From CAYTAP01 sp964435775 (GTDB lineage: Bacteria > Planctomycetota > Phycisphaerae > Tepidisphaerales > Tepidisphaeraceae): a DNA stretch of 31,400 nt. Every line of letters starts with the position of its first letter. The first letter of the stretch is position 1. Of the stretch, positions 25,050 through 31,400 are shown piece after piece. The notes under the pieces are model-generated. The model did not search any database. It was not told the DNA's origin and saw only the letters and a list, made by a program, of their open reading frames with translations. The translations under genes and the position numbers were made by a program. The stretch is from positions 1 through 31,400 of the forward strand of contig CAYTAP010000032.1 in NCBI GenBank assembly GCA_964435775.1, given 5' to 3'.

Positions 25050-25370
25050 ATGGAAGAGATAAAAAGCAAACCATCGCCGAGCGGCGTGTCCAACCGGGGT
25101 TTTGCGTCCATGGATGCCGACAAGCAACGCGAAATTGCCCGCAAGGGCGGGCGGGCGGCACACGAAAAGAAAACGGCGCATCAGTTCACGACTGAAGAGG
25201 CCCGCGAGGCCGGCCGAAAAGGCGGGCAACGGGTGAGTCAGGATCGGTCGCACATGGCGCACATCGGACGGCTGGGCGGCAAGAGTTCGGCGGCACGTCG
25301 GCCCGGCGGATCAGCGGACAAGACCGACGCACCGGATTCCGGGCGCTCATCACGCCAGCCCGGCGCCTGA
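25050..25370 (+). CDS. KGG-repeat stress protein (Con-10/GsiB-like)
   Basis: This 106-residue hydrophilic protein starts at ATG 25050 behind GAAAGGA. It carries the KGG motif twice, with flanking charged helices (ARKGGRAAHEKK at about 30-41 and GRKGGQRVS at about 55-63), and a third, degenerate copy GRLGGKSS at about 73-80. Proteins of this type are small, unstructured, stress-induced hydrophilins related to GsiB and Con-10, thought to protect against drying or starvation. It begins after the AT-rich tail of the intergenic region and is convergent with the GH116-like gene, 27 bases away. Confidence 0.88.
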   Translation: MEEIKSKPSPSGVSNRGFASMDADKQREIARKGGRAAHEKKTAHQFTTEEAREAGRKGGQRVSQDRSHMAHIGRLGGKSSAARRPGGSADKTDAPDSGRSSRQPGA

Positions 25371-25397
25371 CACGGCCATTACGCGAACGTCACAATA

Positions 25398-28034
25398 CTA
25401 CTGCGGCGCAATGCGAAGCGGCGCGGTGTCAGTTGCAACTGCATCGATGCTGATATCATACGATGCGCCGGCGGTTTCGATCGCGACGCGACGGATGCCG
25501 AGCGTCCCTTCAATCAACATGATTTCAAGCGTGTTGGAGGCGTCCAGCTTCAACGTGCCAAAGCCGCTTGCCGTGCTGAAGAAGGTTTGAAACGGGCGGA
25601 CCGTCGTGCGGGGCGCGAGCCACAATGTCCGCTCCACCGCCGAATATCGGAATCCGGAGAAAGCCGGCAGCAACGCATAGCTGCTCATCGCGCGGGCATA
25701 GTAGCCGCCGCACTCATATTCATTGAACGGATTGCGGACATGTCCTTCGTGGCGGGATCGCACGGCGCGGACAAGCGTCATCGCTGCATCGAGCGCGCCT
25801 TCATGGATCATGTGGCTGGCGAGAAGATACTCGATGCCCGTCCACACCTCATCGCTGTAAGGAAAGGGAATTGTGGGCATTCCGCCAAGCGGCCAGGTGC
25901 AGATCACCAGACCCGCTTCATGCCCGTGGGCGTAACCAGGTCGCTGCAGGCATGCATGTTCACTCAGATCGGGTCGAAAGTTGTATTTGAATGTCATTTC
26001 AAGCGATCGTCGAACATTCGCGGGATTCAATGCCGTTTCTACGCCACACACCCGCGCCATCCACGCACCCATGACGCCGTTGGCCAGGCATCCATTGCCA
26101 TATTGATACTTGGGCCCTTCCGTGCGGAGCAGCGCCGCATGTTCAGGATGAGTATCGGGAGCATCGATGGTGTCCAGCACCGACCGGTCGCGCAGGCCGG
26201 TCCACATCACCTTTTGCGCGTAATAGTCACCGTTGAACAATTCCTCATCCAGATACCGTGCCGCGCGGTTGGACAATTCCTGATAATCCCGCGCAGCATC
26301 ATCATCGCCCGATGCGCGCGCCAAATCGGCCATCGCGGCCAGCGCCGCGACATAGATGCTTCCGCACATCCCATCAGGCCCCCACAGATCGACGTCATAG
26401 GTGTTGTGATGCGGTTCGATCAGCGCGCCAAGTCGCTGCGGGTCCCATCGTCCGATGCAGAACTCCATACTGCGCCGGGCGGCGGGGTAAAGCCTCGCCA
26501 GCCATTGGTCATCCCCGCTGATGTGCCAATCGCGATGGAGCTTGATGATCCCACCGAGCTGCCCATCGGCGGCCGCCATGCACACCCGTGATGCCGGCCC
26601 ATCCGGCAGAGCCGATCGAAAATGGGCGTTGCCATCCTCGTCAAGGCTTCGCAGAAGCTCCTGCTCACGCAATGTCCGCTCCAGTTGCGGAAACAAGTGC
26701 GGCATCGATTGCGCGTAGTTCCAGACATGCGTGCAACTGCCCGGGCAGCAACCCGTGGTCGGGAAACATCCTTCCCACCCCCACACATTCCCGCTGGCCT
26801 GCCGTTGCAGCGTGGGCGTTTTCAGGATCGCGAGATTGCTCGTCACGGCGTCGAGCATTTCGGGCGGCACGGTTGAAGAGATCATCGCCTGCTGAAACGC
26901 GATGGTGCGGCGGCGCAGCGTCCGGTAGTTCTCCCGAACATACCGGGCGACATCGGCGGCATCCTTCCAGATCGTCGCATAGAACGGGCGCCACAGCGGT
27001 GCTTTGGGCGCATCACCTCCACAACAACCATCGCCCGCCGCACACGACCCGGAAGTGGCGAGCGGTACTTTCTTTTCAGGCGCCGGCGCGGTGACGTAGC
27101 TGTCATTGCGACTGGGGAAATACCACGTCATGACCACGGGAATTGTCATCGACTCCCCCGCCGCCAACCGACCGCCCATCATGATCGATCCGCCGTTGCG
27201 CCCCCCGATGTCCTTGCTTTCATTCCCCGTATTGGGCTGAAAACACCCCCGCGACACTTCCCGCCAGACGGTCGAAATCGCGTCAAACCATCCCCCGCGA
27301 AACCACATCGCCTTGAACTTCGGTTCATCGCTTGCCGAAGCCAGGTCGATGAATCCCACGGCCGTACCGCCAAAGGCGGCATCCTCCGGGGGCAGGTCGT
27401 TGTACAGATGGACCCCAAACCCCTCCATCACGGCATTGCGTGTTTTCGCCCAGTTGCCATCAGCGGCCCGCGCGAAGTGGGTGGAGTGAAACGAAAACTC
27501 ATATTCCACATCGTGGTCGCTGCAGTTATGAATCGCATATTCAAGAATCGCGCATGGAATGCCGCTGTTCCTGTCATCGAGCGGAATGAACGGATTGAAG
27601 CCCGTCACAGCAACCGAGATCGGAAGTTTTGGATCCGAAAGCCTGACCCGCCCGAAGGGATAGGCGGCCTCGAATGTCGCCGAGGCGAACCGGGGCAATC
27701 CTTCATGCCCACAGTGGCGATACCCCTGGCTCTGCAACCCCTGGTCATAAATTTTTTCAGGCGGCAACGGACCTTCAATCAGTCGCGTGATGGCCGCCGC
27801 ACCTTCACGCGCTTTGATGTGCAGAAGCGCGAACGCGCCCTGGTCCACGCCATGCGTATCGGGAAGGGCGCTGTTGCCCGGCTGGCCGCGCAAAGCGAAA
27901 TCCTGCAGTCCGCCGTACCCGTTGAGGCACGCGCAGCCAGTCCCGATCCCTCCCATTGGCATGGCAATCTGAAGCAGGTTGGGGGCAACGAAGGTGCGAA
28001 TGGGATGATCACACGGGTGGAATTCCACGGGCAT
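25398..28034 (-). CDS. GH116/GBA2-like glycosidase (DUF608)
   Basis: This 878-residue protein belongs to the GBA2/GH116 group (beta-glucosidase, glucosylceramidase-like). The ATG at 28034 has TTGGAG upstream; a second ATG at 28067 is possible. The N-terminal domain starts with the family PMGGIGTGC motif. The (alpha/alpha)6 catalytic domain includes WGWEGCFPTTG with Glu at about 420, aligned to the nucleophile, then GSCTHVWNYAQSMPHLFPQLE, and HNTYDVDLWGPDGMCGSIY with Asp at about 546, aligned to the acid/base. There is no signal peptide, so it is probably cytosolic. A Cys-rich insert, S-C-A-A-G-D-G-C-C-G-G-D, lies between the two domains. It is likely co-transcribed behind the FAD gene, 48 bases upstream. 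Confidence 0.9.
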   Translation of the reverse strand: MPVEFHPCDHPIRTFVAPNLLQIAMPMGGIGTGCACLNGYGGLQDFALRGQPGNSALPDTHGVDQGAFALLHIKAREGAAAITRLIEGPLPPEKIYDQGLQSQGYRHCGHEGLPRFASATFEAAYPFGRVRLSDPKLPISVAVTGFNPFIPLDDRNSGIPCAILEYAIHNCSDHDVEYEFSFHSTHFARAADGNWAKTRNAVMEGFGVHLYNDLPPEDAAFGGTAVGFIDLASASDEPKFKAMWFRGGWFDAISTVWREVSRGCFQPNTGNESKDIGGRNGGSIMMGGRLAAGESMTIPVVMTWYFPSRNDSYVTAPAPEKKVPLATSGSCAAGDGCCGGDAPKAPLWRPFYATIWKDAADVARYVRENYRTLRRRTIAFQQAMISSTVPPEMLDAVTSNLAILKTPTLQRQASGNVWGWEGCFPTTGCCPGSCTHVWNYAQSMPHLFPQLERTLREQELLRSLDEDGNAHFRSALPDGPASRVCMAAADGQLGGIIKLHRDWHISGDDQWLARLYPAARRSMEFCIGRWDPQRLGALIEPHHNTYDVDLWGPDGMCGSIYVAALAAMADLARASGDDDAARDYQELSNRAARYLDEELFNGDYYAQKVMWTGLRDRSVLDTIDAPDTHPEHAALLRTEGPKYQYGNGCLANGVMGAWMARVCGVETALNPANVRRSLEMTFKYNFRPDLSEHACLQRPGYAHGHEAGLVICTWPLGGMPTIPFPYSDEVWTGIEYLLASHMIHEGALDAAMTLVRAVRSRHEGHVRNPFNEYECGGYYARAMSSYALLPAFSGFRYSAVERTLWLAPRTTVRPFQTFFSTASGFGTLKLDASNTLEIMLIEGTLGIRRVAIETAGASYDISIDAVATDTAPLRIAPQ

Positions 28035-28082
28035 GCGTTCTCCAATGGAGAAAAAGGGTGCGTTCAATCAACGTGTGGGATG

Positions 28083-29726
28083 TTACCTTGGCGGCGCAAA
28101 GCGTGCGACAACCGCCTCGGCGCTCTTTAAGCCATCGGTGGCGCTGGAAACGATGCCGCCTGAATACCCGGCGCCTTCGCCAACAGGGTAAATGCCGGCG
28201 ACTGACACGCTTTGGCGATCCGGTTCGCTACGGAGAATGCGCACCGGGGAGCTGGCGCGTGTTTCGGGCGCGGTGATGATCCCCAAATCGGAGGCATAGC
28301 CGGGAATCATCCTGTCCAGCAGGGGCAATCCCCGCTCAAGGGCGGCCGACACAACCTCCGGAAGCAACTCCCGCAGCGCAATGCCGCGAGCGCCGAGCGG
28401 ATAGCTCGTCACCAATTCGCCATCACTCGTCCGCCCGGCGAGATAGTCGCTGGCTCGCTGTGCCGGCACCGCATACGACCCGGACAATTGGTACGCCCGT
28501 CGCTCCCAGCGCCTCTGATACTCAATCCCCGCAAAGGGATCATCATTGAACATCGACGGCGGAATCGTCACGACCAACCCGCTGTTGGCGAATGGTGAAT
28601 TGCGCTTGGCGTTGGAGGCGCCGTTCGTGCAGATTTCATTCGGCGACTCGTTGCTCGGCAGAATGATCCCGCCGGGACACATGCAAAATGACCAGAGGTC
28701 CGGGCCGGAAGATTCCATTTGCAACTCGACCGGCACGGCGTTCTTGGCGATGACGTGATAGTCGGCCGGTGGAAGGCGGTCGCACGCCACTCCAAACTGG
28801 TTCTGGTTCACCATCTCCTGCGGATGCTCGATCCGCACGCCCATCTGAAACGGCTTGGCCTGAAGCACGACCCCCCTGTCGGCCAACATGCGATAGGTAT
28901 CGCGGGCGCTGTAACCGATGGCGAGGACGCATGCCCCGGCGGCGAACCGTTCCCCCGACCCCAGTCGCACCGCCGAGAGTTGCCGCTCATGCGAAGGCGA
29001 ATCACCCGACACCAAGGTGGTTTCGATATCGACGACCTTCGCGCCGTAGCGCACTTCTCCGCCGCACTCGATGATGCGCTTGACGATCTTCCGACAGATG
29101 CCCGGCAGGCGATCACTCCCGATGTGCGGCTTGGCGTTGATGAGAATATCCGGATCGGCGCCGAAGCGAACGAGATATTCGAGCACCGTCATGTTCCGCG
29201 CATCATGCGTGCGCGAGTAGAGTTTGCCGTCGCTGTAGGTGCCCGCGCCGCCGATGCCAAAAAGGAGATTATTTTCCGGATCAAATTGTCCGGTTGTGTA
29301 AAACAGGTGACGCGCGCGATGTCGAAGCTGGGCATCCTGTCCCCTCTCAAGCAGCAGCGGCCGATACCCTCGCTCAGCCAGAAAAAGCGCCGCAAACAGC
29401 CCGGCCGGCCCGGAACCAATCACCACCGGCCTATCCTTGATCGCTTCCGCGCCCTGCTCAACCGCCTGAACCGGAGGCGCGGCGAGCAATGCCGCACGGC
29501 TTGGATCAAGCCGGCGAAGCACCTTTCGCTCGTCGCCATCGATCCGGACGGCCACGTGATACACCCAGCGGATATCCCCGTTCCGCCGGGCGTCCAGCGC
29601 GCGTTTGAGCACGCCGTACGTCACCACGGCTTTGGTGGGGATTTTCAGCGCCCGGGCGATCCGCAACGTCAATGCTTCAGGCGGCTCATCCAATCCAACC
29701 GCGACATTTCGAACAATCAGTGGCAT
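28083..29726 (-). CDS. FAD-dependent dehydrogenase (COG2509-like)
   Basis: This 547-residue flavoprotein has a short N-terminal domain (about 1-95), then the FAD-binding motif GSGPAGL at 104-110 and LLLERG at the end of the second strand. A GGAGTYSDGKLYSR block (about 158-171) and GYSARDTYRMLADRGV are typical of the COG2509 group of uncharacterised FAD-dependent dehydrogenases. The C-terminal ends with SVSVAGIYPVGEGAGYSGGIVSSATDGLKSAE, the flavin-closing block. There is no export signal. The physiological substrate is unknown. It precedes the GH116-like gene on the same strand at a short distance, which points to co-transcription rather than to a defined joint pathway. Confidence 0.92.
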   Translation of the reverse strand: MPLIVRNVAVGLDEPPEALTLRIARALKIPTKAVVTYGVLKRALDARRNGDIRWVYHVAVRIDGDERKVLRRLDPSRAALLAAPPVQAVEQGAEAIKDRPVVIGSGPAGLFAALFLAERGYRPLLLERGQDAQLRHRARHLFYTTGQFDPENNLLFGIGGAGTYSDGKLYSRTHDARNMTVLEYLVRFGADPDILINAKPHIGSDRLPGICRKIVKRIIECGGEVRYGAKVVDIETTLVSGDSPSHERQLSAVRLGSGERFAAGACVLAIGYSARDTYRMLADRGVVLQAKPFQMGVRIEHPQEMVNQNQFGVACDRLPPADYHVIAKNAVPVELQMESSGPDLWSFCMCPGGIILPSNESPNEICTNGASNAKRNSPFANSGLVVTIPPSMFNDDPFAGIEYQRRWERRAYQLSGSYAVPAQRASDYLAGRTSDGELVTSYPLGARGIALRELLPEVVSAALERGLPLLDRMIPGYASDLGIITAPETRASSPVRILRSEPDRQSVSVAGIYPVGEGAGYSGGIVSSATDGLKSAEAVVARFAPPR

Positions 29727-29870
29727 ACGCCTACTACGCGGGAAGGAGGCGTTCGAGTCAACACGATGGCCAAAACCCTTGTCATCCCCCCGTCAAACGG
29801 ACCAATTCCCCCGGATTCCCGCTTGGGACCACAATAATGAGATAAATAATGGGTTGAAACATTGTACTTA

Positions 29871-29899
29871 TTGCCATTGCGCATGACGCCACTTACAAT
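29871..29899 (+). promoter_or_regulatory. Sigma-70-type promoter for GT2 gene
   Basis: TTGCCA (29871-29876) and TACAAT (29894-29899) are separated by 17 bases, about 57 bases before the ATG at 29956. The position suits the glycosyltransferase gene. Confidence 0.5.
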
Positions 29900-29955
29900 G
29901 CTCGTTTGCGAGGGGCGTACGCTCACTCGGCCAGATACCGCGAGACAAGTCACTT

Positions 29956-31400
29956 ATGTGGGAACATTTCGCCGGACATTTGCTTGTCGCCAGCTACATG
30001 GGCTTGCTCATCGCGATCGCCATCTATGGCTTTCATCGTTATGTGCTGCTGTATCTGTACCTCAAGCATCGCAATGATGTGTATGTTCCCAAGGGACCAT
30101 TCGAGGAACTCCCGCGGATCACAGTGCAGTTGCCGATGTTCAACGAGGATGTCGTCGCCGAACGGATCATCAAGGCAACGTGTCTGATTGACTACCCGCT
30201 TGATAAGCTTGAAATTCAGGTTCTCGACGACAGCACCGATCACTCGGCCGACATCGCCAGGGCCGCGTGCGACGAATGGGCCGCCAAGGGGTATCCGGTG
30301 CGATACATCCATCGCACGATCCGGACCGGATATAAAGCCGGCGCGCTGGCCGCCGGAATGCTCGAAGCACGCGGGGAGTTCATCGCCATCTTTGACGCCG
30401 ATTTCGTGCCCCCCAAGGACATCCTCCGCAACGTCGTCGATTATTTCACGGACGACAAGGTCGGCATGGTGCAGGTGCGGTGGGATCACCTCAACCGCGA
30501 CGCCTCGCTCCTGACCAAAAGCCAGGCGATTTTCCTGGATGGTCACTTCGTCATCGAACATACGGCCCGCAATCGATCCGGGCGGTTCATGCACTTCAAC
30601 GGGACGGCCGGCGTCTGGCGGCGCACAACCATCGACGACGGCGGCGGCTGGCAGCATGACACACTCACCGAAGACCTGGACTTGAGCTACCGCGCCCAGC
30701 TCAAGGGGTGGAAGTTCGTCTATCTCCCGCAATTTTGCGCCCCCGCGGAATTGCCGCCGGAAATGGTGGCGTTCAAGCAGCAGGCCCATCGCTGGACCAA
30801 GGGAAGCTTCCAGACCGCCATTAAGTTGCTGCCCCGCATTTTGCGGTCCAAACAGCTCTCGTATCGCATCAAGACCGAGGCGTTTTTCCATCTGACCAAC
30901 ACGCTGGTCTATCCGCTGATGGTCCTCCTGACGATTCTGATGTATCCGACGTTTTTCAACATGGTCAGCCCGATGAAGGGGCAGTCCTGGAGCCAGTACA
31001 TCTTCAGCGCCAGCCTGTTCATCCTTGCCACCTGCTCGGCCAGCACGTTCTTTGTCTTTGGACAGCGCGAATTGTTCGGCAAGGAGGCCGGCTGGAAGAC
31101 ATTGCTCTACATGCCGATGTTGATGGGCCTCGGCGTCGGCATTGGCATCAACAATGCCAAGGCGGTCATCGAGGCGATCTGGAGCGCGATTCGGCGCAAA
31201 CCGTCGGAGTTTGTCCGAACGCCCAAGTATGGGGCGCGCGGATTCGGATCCAAGCGACGGCAAGGCGCTGCAGCGCCCAAGCGCATCTTCACCTTCAATC
31301 GATTGGCGCTGCCGATCGTCGAAATCGCCTTCGGGGGCTACATGGCCAGTTGTGCCTGGATCAGCCTCTGGTATCAGTGCGGCCTGCGCCCGGGGTCGGA
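29956..31400 (+). CDS. Cellulose-synthase-like GT2 glycosyltransferase, 3' partial
   Basis: The frame runs from ATG 29956 to the window end without a stop (at least 481 residues). An N-terminal membrane helix (about 10-35) precedes the GT2 domain: VQLPMFNED, LDDSTDHS, the DAD motif (Asp147, Asp149), TED (238-240) and the processive-enzyme signature QxxRW (Gln276 to Trp280). Further membrane helices follow at about 315-340, 355-375 and 385-400. This is the inner-membrane catalytic subunit pattern of processive beta-glycan synthases (cellulose or glucomannan-like). Donor and product are not readable. The upstream region carries a good promoter but the ribosome-binding site is weak. Confidence 0.93.
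   Translation, partial: MWEHFAGHLLVASYMGLLIAIAIYGFHRYVLLYLYLKHRNDVYVPKGPFEELPRITVQLPMFNEDVVAERIIKATCLIDYPLDKLEIQVLDDSTDHSADIARAACDEWAAKGYPVRYIHRTIRTGYKAGALAAGMLEARGEFIAIFDADFVPPKDILRNVVDYFTDDKVGMVQVRWDHLNRDASLLTKSQAIFLDGHFVIEHTARNRSGRFMHFNGTAGVWRRTTIDDGGGWQHDTLTEDLDLSYRAQLKGWKFVYLPQFCAPAELPPEMVAFKQQAHRWTKGSFQTAIKLLPRILRSKQLSYRIKTEAFFHLTNTLVYPLMVLLTILMYPTFFNMVSPMKGQSWSQYIFSASLFILATCSASTFFVFGQRELFGKEAGWKTLLYMPMLMGLGVGIGINNAKAVIEAIWSAIRRKPSEFVRTPKYGARGFGSKRRQGAAAPKRIFTFNRLALPIVEIAFGGYMASCAWISLWYQCGLRPGS

Overview
The window reads as a GC-rich bacterial chromosome segment, most likely from the Planctomycetota and probably a Phycisphaerae-type organism (inference). Pointers are a PEP-CTERM anchored protein with a formylglycine-generating-enzyme fold, a pseudopilin with the planctomycete H-X9-DG signature, a Minf_1886-like protein, a ThuA-like protein, a Gfo/Idh/MocA oxidoreductase and large secreted or cytosolic glycoside hydrolases. 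No rRNA, CRISPR array, insertion sequence, integrase or phage gene was seen. There is one tRNA.

Layout. (1) Positions 1-3034 hold housekeeping and hypothetical genes: a 5'-truncated hypothetical, a convergent HD-domain phosphohydrolase, a secreted cupredoxin, and a minus-strand pair (Minf_1886-like protein plus a small membrane protein carrying a 16-residue tandem repeat). (2) Positions 3172-12504 are a long run of plus-strand genes dominated by oxidoreductases: Gfo/Idh/MocA, cupin, three aldo/keto reductases (one with a Tat signal), a PAS-PP2C (RsbU-like) phosphatase, a 44-codon ORF, a SnoaL-like secreted protein, a 5' fragment of a zinc alcohol dehydrogenase, a quinone-oxidoreductase-like MDR and an intact zinc alcohol dehydrogenase. 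Several junctions are tight or overlapping, so parts of it are operons. (3) Positions 12583-15829 hold a secreted two-domain protein, tRNA-Leu(GAG) with its own promoter and terminator, a frameshifted fourth aldo/keto reductase, and a ThuA-like protein. (4) Positions 16146-24679 look like a regulated carbohydrate locus: a LacI-family regulator with a palindrome over its own promoter, a PEP-CTERM/FGE protein, an H-X9-DG pseudopilin, and a 1702-residue exported GH2-like protein with duplicated N-terminal modules. (5) Positions 25050-31400 hold a KGG stress protein, a minus-strand pair (FAD-dependent dehydrogenase followed by a GH116/GBA2-like glycosidase), and a cellulose-synthase-like GT2 enzyme that runs off the window.

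How they may work together (inference). Regions 4 and 5 suggest polysaccharide or glycoside breakdown at the cell surface and inside the cell. The LacI protein would sense a sugar and control the secreted set, while ThuA, Gfo/Idh/MocA, GH116 and the reductases process sugars and their oxidised derivatives. The most unusual items are the GH2-like giant lacking the usual Asn-Glu acid/base motif, the mosaic alcohol dehydrogenase fragment, the Tat-exported paralogue of a cytosolic reductase, and the palindromic operator. I found nothing that I can defend as a wholly new defence or mobile system.
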